Source: an uncultured Shewanella sp. (GTDB lineage: Bacteria; Pseudomonadota; Gammaproteobacteria; Enterobacterales; Shewanellaceae). Taken from it: 64,000 nucleotides of DNA. Below are positions 41,811 to 51,158 of the stretch, piece after piece (position 1 is the stretch's first letter; each line of letters begins with the position of its first letter). Where the stretch lies: NCBI RefSeq assembly GCF_947491715.1, contig NZ_CANLKR010000025.1, positions 1-64,000 of the forward strand, written 5' to 3'. The notes beneath the pieces are model-generated. The model had not been told where the DNA came from and made no database searches. It was given only the letters and a program-made list of their open reading frames with translations. A program made the position numbers and the translations under genes.

Positions 41811-43916
41811 ATGAAAAGTTATCAAGGATTATTTCTTCTTTTCAGTACGATTATTTTGTTTGGTTGTTCTTTCAGTGACGATGCTTCTACAAATACAAAT
41901 GATCGTTATTTAGTCATTGGTGGTGGTAATATCATGACTATGGCAGGTGGGATGAATGGCTCTGCTACCCCTGAGAAATATATATATGAAAAAGATTATG
42001 CTATTTTAATCAAAAATAACATCATTATCGCGATTGCTAAGTCATCTGAAATTATAGCAATGATCCCTAAAAATCAGCTAATTGATTATTTAGATTTAAA
42101 GGGGCAAACAGTATTGCCCGGTTTTATTGAACCTCATGCTCATTTGCAGTTGACCGTATCTGGGGCAGCAGTGACGAACCTAATGCCTTGCTTACCTGAT
42201 AAATATCAAATTATTTATCAAAAAGACTTTGATTGGCTTTATAAGAATGAACATGTTTGTTTATTGTATATTGACGATGCTATCGAAACTTTAGCTAAGA
42301 GCAAGCCTATTAATGGTTGGTTAATTGGCAATGGACTCGATCCGTCTCGTATGATGCAAACAAAGCAATCCAAATCACTCAATGATAATCGCAATTTTTT
42401 GGCTTACCCTGCCAGTTATTTTGAAAAATATGATGATGTGTATAAGCAAACTCCGGCTTTTATTCTTGATCAATCTGGGCATCTAGCTTATGTCAATCGT
42501 ATTGCTTTTGAGAAGGCTGGGATCTGTGAAAAAGTCCCCTGTGAAGGCACGAAAAATGAGATGGAACGTGCACAAATACAAGCTGCTCAATTATACGATT
42601 TCACTGATGGTGAATGGGAGATTGTCCAGACACCTGATGGGACTTGGGTTTTCTCTGGTTTGTTAAAAGAAGAGTCTGCATTTTATCCGCTTTTAGGGCA
42701 TACCATCGATTGGATGAAGGGATTGCCAGGCAATCAAAAAACTGCTTTTGATCAGAAAATGCAGCAAGATATGTTACAAGTACTGAATGTCGCTTCGCAG
42801 CAGGGAGTGACGACTTTTGTTGATGGTGGAGTGTCGAGTCCACAGGTGATTACGGCTTATCAGGCGATGGCAAAATCGGCAGAGATGTCGACGCGTTTAC
42901 GTGCCTTATATACCTGGGATTTTAACAAAAAAAATGCTCTGCAGGGCAAGGACAAGGATTTACCTCAAAAAGTGCCGTTCGATACTGGGTTGTTTTCAGC
43001 AGAAGGTATTAAGTTGTGGGCGGATGGCTCAACTCAAGGCTGTAGTGCCTCTCTTGTCGCTCCCTATAACACTGAAGGCTTGTGTGCTCGCTTTGGTATG
43101 GGTCATCAAAATTATACTCTGACTGAGATGAAGGATAATCTTAACGAATATGCTCAAAAAGGCTGGTATATTCATATTCATGCCAATGGCGATGCTGCCA
43201 TTCGTGATGCTATTGACGCCTTATCTTCACTGGCTGATGACAATACTGCTTTTAAAAGTTTACCTAGCGTGATTATTCATTCGACGGTGAATGGAAAAAG
43301 TGGGCAAAAGGCGACGATTCCAGCACAAATTGCAGCAGCGAGAAGTCAGCGTTTACCGGCATTATCAAGTAGCCATTTAATTGGGCATGTGGCTTATTGG
43401 GGTAATGCATTTGAGAATGAGTTAGGAAAAGAGAGGGCTGCTTTTATTATTCCGACTCAAACGGAGTGGAAGGGGGGGATTCCATTGTCATTTCACAGTG
43501 ATATGTCGGTGACACCACTTTATCCCTTATGGTTTGTTGAACAAGCTGTGACCCGCAGTACATGGCGCTATCCTAATTTAACTGGAGAAGGTCAACCACT
43601 CAATGAATTGGAAGTGTTAACGCCATATCAAGCATTAATGGCCGTGACAACCCATCCTGCGATGCAGCATAATATTGCAGACAAAGTGGGTTCGTTAGAG
43701 GTGGGAAAATTGGCTGATATGGTGGTATTGGCTAAAAGCCCTCTGGATGTGGATAAAACGGCTATCCATAATATTGGTGTTTCATGTACTTTTTTAAATG
43801 GTAAACGGGTTAAATGGGCAAGAATGAATAAATGGGATCATACTCGAAAAATCATTAATACATTCCAGTGCCAGATAGAAAAAGGAGTGGATAGAAGTCG
43901 TTTAATATCAAAATAA
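41811..43916 (+). CDS. Lipoprotein amidohydrolase, YtcJ-like
   Basis: A 701-residue metal-dependent hydrolase. The lipobox LFGCSFSDD makes it a likely lipoprotein (Ser at +2 favours the outer membrane). Metal motifs: PGFIEPHAHLQLT (HxH), GIKLWADGSTQGCSA, IHIHANGDAAIRDAID, SSSHLIGHVAYWGNAF and SFHSDMSVTPLYP (metal Asp). The composite-domain tail holds VGSLEVGKLADMVVLAKSPL. The ATG at 41811 is six bases after GGGA; the ATG at 41805 is too close. The substrate is unknown. Extra sequence around residues 120-300 makes it longer than the usual ~540-600 residues. Confidence 0.87.
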   Translation: MKSYQGLFLLFSTIILFGCSFSDDASTNTNDRYLVIGGGNIMTMAGGMNGSATPEKYIYEKDYAILIKNNIIIAIAKSSEIIAMIPKNQLIDYLDLKGQTVLPGFIEPHAHLQLTVSGAAVTNLMPCLPDKYQIIYQKDFDWLYKNEHVCLLYIDDAIETLAKSKPINGWLIGNGLDPSRMMQTKQSKSLNDNRNFLAYPASYFEKYDDVYKQTPAFILDQSGHLAYVNRIAFEKAGICEKVPCEGTKNEMERAQIQAAQLYDFTDGEWEIVQTPDGTWVFSGLLKEESAFYPLLGHTIDWMKGLPGNQKTAFDQKMQQDMLQVLNVASQQGVTTFVDGGVSSPQVITAYQAMAKSAEMSTRLRALYTWDFNKKNALQGKDKDLPQKVPFDTGLFSAEGIKLWADGSTQGCSASLVAPYNTEGLCARFGMGHQNYTLTEMKDNLNEYAQKGWYIHIHANGDAAIRDAIDALSSLADDNTAFKSLPSVIIHSTVNGKSGQKATIPAQIAAARSQRLPALSSSHLIGHVAYWGNAFENELGKERAAFIIPTQTEWKGGIPLSFHSDMSVTPLYPLWFVEQAVTRSTWRYPNLTGEGQPLNELEVLTPYQALMAVTTHPAMQHNIADKVGSLEVGKLADMVVLAKSPLDVDKTAIHNIGVSCTFLNGKRVKWARMNKWDHTRKIINTFQCQIEKGVDRSRLISK

Positions 43917-43952
43917 TGGCAGGAAGTATTTGCTAGACACCCCGTATTAACG

Positions 43953-44840
43953 TTATACCCAATAGGTTAGTACAAGCGGTAAGGTAATAATGCTTAATAT
44001 TGTTGAAATAAAGATAATCCCTGATATTTGAGAGGCATCTTGGGGCCTGAAAATAGAAATCCATAAGTAAGTATTAATGGCGGTTGGCATCATGCATTGT
44101 AAGATTAATATGCCTCGCATGTTGCCTTCAAAATTAAACAAGCTTGTCAATATAACGGCGACAAGTGCACCAATTAATAGATGGATTATAGAGAAGATGA
44201 TCCCAATTTTAATATTGCTCAACTTAATTTGAGCCAGGCTATAGCCAAGGGTAATTAACATAAGAGGGATTGGCATACCCCCTAAGATCTGAAGTGATGA
44301 AGTAATAGGTTTAGGGAGCTGTATTTGAAAATAAATGATGCATATGGCAAGAATAACACTATAAATTGCAGGGCTGATGAAGGCTTCTTTTAAATGCCAA
44401 GTGCCAGAGGTGACTGCTGGCGTGACAATAAACATGAAAATCATGCCGATAATCACAAAAGTGACACCGTAAAGTATGCCATCATGACCAAAGGCGAGGG
44501 CACAAACGGCTAACCCGATGTTACCCACATTATTCATGCTTAAACATGAAAAATAAGTGGGAATATTCTGTTTGGTGATACGCAAAAAAAGATAAACAAA
44601 CATAGCGAATAACATAAACATTAAAAATGCAGCAAAAATCATTTCTAATAACTTATTTATTTCAACATCTTGGCCAAGCATGTGAGCTAGTATCAATGCG
44701 GGGTAACCAATATGCGACATGAGTTTAGAGATCATTTTAATATCAAGCTGCTGTTTGCACATGGCAAATAAATAGCCGACAAAAGCGGCGATTAATATGG
44801 GGAATATGACTTCAATGACATTGTGAAATAACGGCAGCAT
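43953..44840 (-). CDS. AEC-family permease (auxin efflux carrier superfamily)
   Basis: A 295-residue protein with about ten membrane helices in two repeats. FPILIAAFVGYLFA near the start, CLSMNNVGNIGLAVCALAFG in the crossing helix region, and CMMPTAINTYLW in the second repeat are AEC hallmarks. Bacterial members export malonate, malate or similar anions. Its promoter lies near the inverted repeat at 44917-44955. Confidence 0.87.
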   Translation of the reverse strand: MLPLFHNVIEVIFPILIAAFVGYLFAMCKQQLDIKMISKLMSHIGYPALILAHMLGQDVEINKLLEMIFAAFLMFMLFAMFVYLFLRITKQNIPTYFSCLSMNNVGNIGLAVCALAFGHDGILYGVTFVIIGMIFMFIVTPAVTSGTWHLKEAFISPAIYSVILAICIIYFQIQLPKPITSSLQILGGMPIPLMLITLGYSLAQIKLSNIKIGIIFSIIHLLIGALVAVILTSLFNFEGNMRGILILQCMMPTAINTYLWISIFRPQDASQISGIIFISTILSIITLPLVLTYWV

Positions 44841-44916
44841 AAAGGTGACATCCTATACAGAATGAATTTCTACTTATTCATTATAGGTGAATATAATGGT
44901 TGGATTATCAGGATAC

Positions 44917-44955
44917 TGTCAAACACCACTTTTATAAGAAAAGCGGTGTTTGACA
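44917..44955. promoter_or_regulatory. Long inverted repeat between lysE and the AEC gene
   Basis: TGTCAAACACC and GGTGTTTGACA are perfect 11-bp arms around 17 bases that themselves partly pair (CTTTT with AAAAG). It lies 31 bp after the lysE stop and about 80 bp before the AEC start on the same strand. There is no U-run. It may be a hairpin terminator without a tract or a dyad operator for the AEC gene. Confidence 0.5.
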
Positions 44956-44986
44956 TGAGATATTTTATTTTGTTTTTTTGGGGTTT

Positions 44987-45592
44987 TTAAATAGCTATTG
45001 GCCATTGTTTGATGAATAAATCAATACCTATGATGATTAGGGTTATTCCCATTAAACGATTAAATACCCTTTGCCATTTTCTATGCTTGATTAAGTCAGC
45101 CATTTTAGCGCCCATGATTGCCCAACTTGCGATAGAGCTGTAACAAATGACACTATAAATGCCTACAAACATAAATAATAAAATGTTTGAGTTATTGAGT
45201 CCAAAACCTGATATACCGGCAAGACAGGCTAGCCAAGCTTTAGGGTTTAACCATTGCAAAATGACTCCTTGGAAAAAGTGTGGTTTTTTACCTGCCTGTT
45301 TAAATTCAATGCTGGTTTTACTTCTGATTAATACTATCCCCATATAAACGATATAAAAGGCGCCTAAATAGCTCAATAGGATGTAGGGTAAAGAGGTCTT
45401 GAATGTGACAGTTCCTAAGCCCAAGCCAATGATAAGTAGTAATAAACTAAAACCCACAGTGGCGCCTGTAACAAAACTTAAGGTTTGACGAAAGCCATAT
45501 TCAAGACCATTGGATAGGGTTATTAGGTTGACAGGCCCTGGTGTAATAGACATGGATAATGCAAAAGCACATATTGATAAGATTAATGACAT
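44987..45592 (-). CDS. LysE/RhtB-family amino-acid exporter
   Basis: A 201-residue membrane protein with about six helices. SMSITPGPVNLITLSNGLEYGFRQTL near the N terminus is the LysE/RhtB signature, and LQWLNPKAWLACLAG follows in the middle. It would export an amino acid such as homoserine, threonine or a neutral amino acid. It is divergent from a LysR gene 104 bp away, the usual arrangement for a regulated exporter. Confidence 0.9.
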   Translation of the reverse strand: MSLILSICAFALSMSITPGPVNLITLSNGLEYGFRQTLSFVTGATVGFSLLLLIIGLGLGTVTFKTSLPYILLSYLGAFYIVYMGIVLIRSKTSIEFKQAGKKPHFFQGVILQWLNPKAWLACLAGISGFGLNNSNILLFMFVGIYSVICYSSIASWAIMGAKMADLIKHRKWQRVFNRLMGITLIIIGIDLFIKQWPIAI

Positions 45593-45696
45593 AATAAAAT
45601 AGATGGCTCTATAACTGATTGATAGACAGTGTAGATTGATTCAAATACAATTAAAATATCGTATAATTTGATTTCTTTGTTCGGTTTTCTTTAACT

Positions 45697-46578
45697 ATGA
45701 TTGATGAATTGAAATCTATAGCTGTGTTTGCAGAAACAGTTCGTTTTGGGTCCTTTAGAGCAGCAGCTCAACATTTAGGACTTTCTCCGTCAGTAGTGAG
45801 TCATCATATGAGCTCATTAGAATCTAGAGTGGGGTATGCACTTCTTTACCGTTCGACGCGTAAACTGTCTTTAACTCATGAGGGTAAAAAGCTATATGAG
45901 CATGCTCAGCGCATGCTTGAACAAGCCACTTTGGGTCTTCAGTCATTACCAATGGAGCCAGTAGCATTAAAAGGAAAATTGATTGTCAGTTTTCCAAGCT
46001 ATTTCCTAAGTGTTGAAATTCGGGCGCGTTTAGCTCAGTTTTTAAAGAAGCATCCCCAGCTATCCATTGAATTGAAGTTTGGTGCTGAGGTTGATGATAT
46101 TATTGGTAATGGTATCGATCTTGCTATTCGAGCGGGGCAGCTTAAAGACAGTGCATTAAAGTGTAAAAAAATCGCTGAAGTTGAGCGAAAGTTAGTGATT
46201 TCCAATTGTTTGTTGAAAACATTTCCTGCGCCAAAAGTATTGGAAGATATGTCAGATTTTCCTTGGATAAAACTGGCTCCTCTCCCTTTATCTCGTCCTT
46301 TTATTCATAAGCAAACAGGCCTGCAAAAAGTCATGCAATATTCGAGTCGTATTAGTGTTAATTCTTTGGACGCGATGACTGATTTTACGCTGGAAGGACT
46401 CGGTGTCAGTACGCCACCAACCAGTATGATTGATGTGGCAATTGCCAATGGGACATTAGTTGAATTACTCCCAGATTGGAAAGTCCAAAGTATCAATTTA
46501 TACGCAGTATGGCCTAAAAATGTCACGACTAATAGTGCTGCATATCATTTATTGCAAGCACTGCAAGAACCCTCGTAA
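45697..46578 (+). CDS. LysR-family regulator
   Basis: A 293-residue regulator. The N-terminal HTH (FAETVRFGSFRAAAQHLGLSPSVVSHHMSSLESRVGYALLYRSTRKLSLT) and a periplasmic-binding-protein-like effector domain (about 90-290) are complete. The group resembles CrgA/AaeR-type regulators. It is divergent from lysE and probably controls it. No good Shine-Dalgarno sequence precedes the ATG. Confidence 0.9.
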   Translation: MIDELKSIAVFAETVRFGSFRAAAQHLGLSPSVVSHHMSSLESRVGYALLYRSTRKLSLTHEGKKLYEHAQRMLEQATLGLQSLPMEPVALKGKLIVSFPSYFLSVEIRARLAQFLKKHPQLSIELKFGAEVDDIIGNGIDLAIRAGQLKDSALKCKKIAEVERKLVISNCLLKTFPAPKVLEDMSDFPWIKLAPLPLSRPFIHKQTGLQKVMQYSSRISVNSLDAMTDFTLEGLGVSTPPTSMIDVAIANGTLVELLPDWKVQSINLYAVWPKNVTTNSAAYHLLQALQEPS

Positions 46579-46880
46579 ACATATTTTTTACTCATGACCT
46601 TTCGTCATTTTGGTGCAACTTTCTAATATTGAGCGCCTAGCATTAAAATGTTCCAAACATCGCAAAATGTACTAGTACAAACTAGTCTTAAATGAGTCGA
46701 TATGGGGAAGGATAGGCTTGTCTGTAGCAAAAAACATCATGCTTTACTGTTATTTCATTTGTCGCGTTAAAGTTAACCCTTTAATGCGGATGTTTGAATC
46801 TAGCTTACGCAGTTTTGTTAACGTGACTATCCCCACTCCAGTTTTTGTTGTTTCGTACTTGTTTACATCAAAGGAGTGCA
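46579..46880. other. Intergenic region upstream of the frameshifted secreted gene
   Basis: This is about 300 bp without a supported gene. GTACTAGTAC (46669-46678) is a perfect 10-bp palindrome. An open frame at 46718-46972 overlaps the next gene's signal peptide in another frame and is judged a shadow. Confidence 0.35.
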
Positions 46881-48363
46881 ATGATGAGTGGATATTGTTA
46901 CAGGGATGTCAGGCTTTTTTCGCGTTTATTTTTAATCGGTTTAACTTTTATTTCAATGACTTGTTTTGCTAATGATGAACCCCCGATCAATCCCTATTTG
47001 GCCGACTCTCCATGGCCCATGGCCCATGTCCCATCGAAATCCTTATAACCAAGCCTCTTCCCCGCTGAAGGGAATAGAGCCTAATGACAATGTGCAAGTG
47101 TCTTGGCAATCTGCTTGGCCATCAATTACTTTGGCCTTCAGTGACGATCCACATCGAGTATGGGGCTCGACATTTAAGTCTGTCTATCAAGTGGATTTAA
47201 GTGACAGTGACATTAATAAATTGGCGACTCAAGCGCTTAATCAGCCCGAAAATGGTATTTCAGGTGCCTACACCTTAGTGGATAGCGAAGGGAAATTCTT
47301 CTCACCCAGAGATTTGATATTATCGCGTTTTTCTCAGGTGAACGAGGGGAATGACTCCCGTATTGTAACAGAAGACAGCTTTAGTATTCCTCAAGCGTAT
47401 TTGACAATGGCTGGTGAGCATATTGTGGGGGTGAATATGACTTATGACGGCTTTATTGCCATGGCAACCTCTGCAGGATTGTTGGTGGTAGTGAGTCGAG
47501 ATTTTCATTTTCACACCGCACTCTCCATGGGCGTCAATCAAAGCGTATCAAATTCCATTGCGATTGATGAAGAAGGGGGCATTTATGTGCTAACCAATAA
47601 GCAACTGCATCGTGTGCAATGGAATGGGGTTCAGTTGGCGCATTTATGGAGTACAACCTATGAATCAGGGCCTGATGAGCCGTTACCGGGTCGCTTAGGG
47701 ACGGGATCGGGTTCAACACCGACATTAATGGGCAAGCAAGATGGTGATAAATTTGTTGTTTTTACCGACGGCGGTGAATTAATGAATTTAGTTTTGGTGT
47801 GGCGAGATGCTATTCCTGATGATTGGCAACCCATTGGTGAGGGAAAAGATCGCCGTATTGCCGCAGAATTTCCTATCACCTTTGGAATTGAAGAGGCGAC
47901 ACGCAGTGTTTCAGAGCAATCAGTGTTGGTAAGGGGCTACAGTGCGATGGTGGTGGACAATCATTATAGTTTGGATACATCAGATTGGCTTGATGGACCG
48001 AATGCGGGGGCGATTACCGTGCTTTTTTCTAATTTGGGCTTTAATGCGCCTTATGGCGTTGAAAAAATGAGTTGGAATAGACAAACTCAGCAAGTTGAAA
48101 GTGATTGGGCTAATCAAGAAAGCTGCCCTAATGGGATACCGACGATGAGCGTTGCATCGAATATCGCTTACTGTTGGGGACAACGTAATGCCAAGTGGAC
48201 ATTACTGGGCTTTGATTGGGATACTGGAGAAACGGTTGTTGAAGTCCCTATGGGTTATGGCGTGCGTTATAATTCCACTTATGCGGCGACACAAATCGGT
48301 CATGATGGTCAAATATTATCGGGTACGTTACTCGGCCTGATTCGAATTGAGCCTAATGATTGA
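46881..48363 (+). pseudogene. Secreted beta-propeller-like protein, frame broken at a 7-bp tandem repeat
   Basis: From the ATG at 46881 a signal peptide (FLIGLTFISMTCFAND) leads to NPYLADSPWPMAHV and then a stop at 47046-47048. The rest of the protein continues in the next frame from about 47030 to 48363 (HRNPYNQASSPLKGIEP..., ending LIRIEPND). Removing one CCATGGC unit at 47010-47023 joins the frames as SPWPMSHRNPYN, giving a 491-residue protein. The C-terminal part has repeated beta strands (GFIAMATSAGLLVVVSRD, NSIAIDEEGGIYVLTNKQLHRV) like a PQQ/WD-type propeller. Either a phase-variable gene in the off state, a recent pseudogene or a sequencing error. AAAGGAG precedes the start region. Confidence 0.75.
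47010..47036 (+). repeat. Heptanucleotide tandem repeat inside the secreted gene
   Basis: CCATGGC, CCATGGC, CCATGTC and CCATCG lie head to tail. Seven is not a multiple of three, so gain or loss of one unit changes the frame. Losing one unit restores the open frame exactly. Confidence 0.93.
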
Positions 48364-48389
48364 TAGCTTGGCTGGATTGAGTTAAGTAC

Positions 48390-48866
48390 ATGAATATTAT
48401 TAATGGTGATTTAGTTAAATTAAGCCAACAAGGGCACTTTGATGTCATTATTCATGGATGTAATTGTTTTTGTACTATGGGGGCTGGCATCGCAAGGCAA
48501 ATATGCCAGCACTTCCCTCAGGCTTATTGTGCCGATCGACAAACAAAGAAAGGTGATGTTGCAAAGCTTGGCTCTTATTCCAGCGCTAAAGTGATCACTT
48601 TGCAGTATCACTTGGTAGTGGTGAATGCATATACTCAATTTCATTGGTCTGGTGAGGGAGTGAAAGCGGATTATGATGCAATTGCTCATGTTTTTACATT
48701 AATCAAACAGGACTTTTCTGGATTAAGAATAGGTTACCCTATGATTGGAGCAGGACTTGCTGGCGGAGACTGGAATGTTATCGCTCCAATCATTGATGAA
48801 GCACTGTTTGAAGAAAATCATACTCTTGTCATATGCAGGGGGTCGTTATCTGTCTATTTGACTTAG
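48390..48866 (+). CDS. Macro-domain protein (ADP-ribose binding/hydrolysing)
   Basis: A 158-residue single macro domain. IINGDLVKLSQQGHFDVIIHGCNCFCTMGAGIARQI holds the ADP-ribose pocket (the Asn-rich strand and the M-G-x-G loop). GYPMIGAGLAGGDWNVI is the diphosphate-binding loop. Such proteins remove ADP-ribose from proteins or metabolites. The ATG at 48390 lies 24 bp after the previous stop and could be co-transcribed with the broken secreted gene. Confidence 0.9.
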   Translation: MNIINGDLVKLSQQGHFDVIIHGCNCFCTMGAGIARQICQHFPQAYCADRQTKKGDVAKLGSYSSAKVITLQYHLVVVNAYTQFHWSGEGVKADYDAIAHVFTLIKQDFSGLRIGYPMIGAGLAGGDWNVIAPIIDEALFEENHTLVICRGSLSVYLT

Positions 48867-48924
48867 TTTCAAGTGATTGAGGCTTCAAGTGAAATGGAGC
48901 TATGGAGCACAGAGGGGGGATTAA

Positions 48925-49134
48925 TCATGAGAGATTGATCTTTTCTAGCAACTCATCCCATCTAGCAACAATGACTGCACCTGCTGATAGCCCTATTACT
49001 ATAGTGATAGCATGTTGTGGCGAAGTATTCATGACTCTAAGTAATAACAATAGTAAAAGGGGTAATCGTGCATAAAGTGTTAATTTTAATATCTTAGTGA
49101 AATGGGTATTTTTTAATTGATTGCATGTTATATT
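48925..49134 (-). pseudogene. Candidate small membrane protein or remnant without a proper start
   Basis: An open minus-strand frame of 69 codons between stops reads like real protein: ILKLTLYARLPLLLLLLLRV, then MNTSPQHAITIVIGLSAGAV and a charged end (RWDELLEKINLS). The only in-frame ATG is at 49032, giving 35 residues and discarding the first hydrophobic block. An ATG at 49126 is one base out of frame with the rest, as if one base had been gained after it. So it is either a decayed gene, a small protein from an unusual start, or chance. Confidence 0.3.
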
Positions 49135-49780
49135 TCACCTTAAGTGATGATTTTTATCATTTGTGCATAAAAGAGCTGACATCAATATGACAATGAAATT
49201 CAAGTGAGATTATTTGTATTTTGTTAAATAAAAATTAATAACAGATTTTAAAATAAACAATGGTAATTACTTTTATCTAAAATTAAACGCATTGCTGTTA
49301 CTTGATAACTTTTATGGCTATTGAATACCTATCAGTTGATTTAACTCATCTTAGACTTAAGTGATTAATAAGATGAATGAATATTAAATAAATATTCATT
49401 TAATTGATTTTTCATTCTGCGTGCCTTCCTCACCTTTCTTGTTTAATATGTTGTTTTAATTGTATTTTTTCATATATTTATTTTTATTGTTTAGATTAAT
49501 TGATGTTTATTTTTCTGTTGTTATATCGATAGTATCTTTTTTGTTATTATTTTAGCTTGTTTTAATGTTTCATCTGAATTATTTGAGAGGCTGCTTGAAT
49601 TTTTATATTCATGATAATAAGTTAATGGTAACGGCTACATAAAATATGATTAATTTACTTATTGATGAATGATCTTTAATTTATTTTAATGAATGAACTT
49701 GATGTGCTTAAAAGCGCCATGGTTTTTATTCAATGATTCATTCATGTGCTTTGGTACAAATAGTTGAATAAGGAAACATT
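49135..49780. other. AT-rich intergenic region upstream of the DUF2169-linked locus
   Basis: About 645 bp. AATGAATATT and AATATTCATT (49376-49400) make a perfect 10-bp stem around AAATA. The rest is T-rich with no supported gene. It presumably contains the promoter of the six-gene operon starting at 49781. Confidence 0.45.
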
Positions 49781-50464
49781 ATGAGCTTTTGGAGTACAGT
49801 TAATAATGATCTACAAACATTTACGAATAATTTAACCCAGACGGGTAATGATGCGACAGCCTCTAAAAAGGGTTCTGGTTCAAAGTTTAGAACGAATAAT
49901 GTAGTGGGTTATGTTGTTGGATCGCAAACTTACATTACTTTGGGGGGAGGGGCTAATTTTTGTGCGGGGGCGAGAAACTCTGTGGTGACGGGCATTGCAG
50001 CATCAGCCAATATATCACCTTATATTCCGAGTGTGACGCTTTCTTTAGCGGAGCAGAAATGGACTGAAAACTATCGAGAAATAAAAGTAGGCAAGCAGAA
50101 AGTCACTGCGGCTGAAGAAAAAGCCGTCGCCGATAAAATGAAAGTCTGTGCCACGGAAATGCCAAATGTTTACAATAATTTTCGAGCCATTGTTAAAAAT
50201 AATCAAACAGAATTGAGCCGATTAAATGCGTTGAATGACAGCATTAAAGCGGTAAATATGCGAGCAAGTAACGTAGCATTAGAGGCACGCCAACTAACGA
50301 CAAACATTGATGATACTGCCAATTGTCAAAATACAGTAACCAGTAAAATTGCGCAGTTGAATACTCTAATAAGCAGTACGGTTAATACTATCGCAGATAT
50401 TGAGTCAGAGCTACAAACTGCTGCTTCTAAAATAGTCAGTGCAAGTTTACATATACATAATTAA
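49781..50464 (+). CDS. Unrecognised ~220-residue paralogue 1 (beta N-half, coiled-coil-like C-half)
   Basis: The product has 227 residues. After a polar start (NNLTQTGNDATASKKG), residues ~35-85 form hydrophobic/Gly-spaced strands (GYVVGSQTYITLGGGANFCAGARNSVV). From ~105 to 225 the sequence is helical and heptad-like with many Asn, Thr and Gln (KNNQTELSRLNALNDSIKAV). No signal peptide. AAGGAA precedes the ATG. It shares this layout with genes at 50483, 51159, 57153, 57885 and 59465. First of a probable operon running into the DUF2169 gene. Function unknown; a secreted spike, fibre or adaptor role is speculation. Confidence 0.78.
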   Translation: MSFWSTVNNDLQTFTNNLTQTGNDATASKKGSGSKFRTNNVVGYVVGSQTYITLGGGANFCAGARNSVVTGIAASANISPYIPSVTLSLAEQKWTENYREIKVGKQKVTAAEEKAVADKMKVCATEMPNVYNNFRAIVKNNQTELSRLNALNDSIKAVNMRASNVALEARQLTTNIDDTANCQNTVTSKIAQLNTLISSTVNTIADIESELQTAASKIVSASLHIHN

Positions 50465-50482
50465 TGTTAACTGGGAGATATT

Positions 50483-51133
50483 ATGGGCTATTCACAAGGT
50501 GCTGACGAAACGGGTGCCAACAGTGGCAAGGTTAAATCGAAAACGATTAATGGTATTAAATTTACCACTAAAAATTTTTATTCTGTGACTTATGGTACAA
50601 AAAATTATTTAACCTTAGGGGCATACAGTTCGGGAACCTTAGGCGCTGATGGTGGAATATCAGTGACATCTTCTTTTAATCTATATACTTTTTTAAAAGT
50701 CTCTTTATCGTTGTGGAAGTTTGGCTCTTCGAAAGATTTTTTTGAGGTGAAAATAACAAAAAAACAACGAGCTGCAGCTGAAGAGAAAAAAATGACGCTT
50801 GAGACAAGCAAGTTAATTTTTCAAAATTGGGATACGGTTATGTCAAAAGTAACGAACACTTTGACTATGACACAAGTGAATGAGAATCGTATTCAAAGTT
50901 GTGTGAGCTATCAAGACAATGTGATGAACAAAGCTGACGTTTTGAGTTCTGATATTAAAACGACAGCGACTGCTAATCGTTTTTGTACCTCTATGCAGCA
51001 AGTTATTAATGAGGGGGCAGCCAGTTTAGTGAATGACACACTAAGCATTAAAAGCCAACTTAATAGTACAAAAACACTGATTACAGCTGCAAATGCGAGC
51101 AATATAACCTGCTCTGATTTGATGATGCTTTAA
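50483..51133 (+). CDS. Unrecognised ~220-residue paralogue 2
   Basis: The product has 216 residues and the same layout. The N-half contains KFTTKNFYSVTYGTKNYLTLGAYSSGTLGADGGISVTS, whose YSVTYGTKNYLTLGA aligns with YSLVMGASNSITLGQ of the copy at 57153. A charged junction (KITKKQRAAAEEKKM) then leads to the helical half, ending ITCSDLMML. GGGAG precedes the ATG. It lies 18 bp after paralogue 1. Two Cys in the helical half are not shared with the other copies. Confidence 0.78.
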   Translation: MGYSQGADETGANSGKVKSKTINGIKFTTKNFYSVTYGTKNYLTLGAYSSGTLGADGGISVTSSFNLYTFLKVSLSLWKFGSSKDFFEVKITKKQRAAAEEKKMTLETSKLIFQNWDTVMSKVTNTLTMTQVNENRIQSCVSYQDNVMNKADVLSSDIKTTATANRFCTSMQQVINEGAASLVNDTLSIKSQLNSTKTLITAANASNITCSDLMML

Positions 51134-51158
51134 TTACATTAAGAGTAAGGAGTTTATT

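Noticed and set aside
46718..46972. 84-codon frame upstream of the frameshifted secreted gene
   Set aside because: It overlaps the signal-peptide frame that begins at 46881 and shows no coding pattern.
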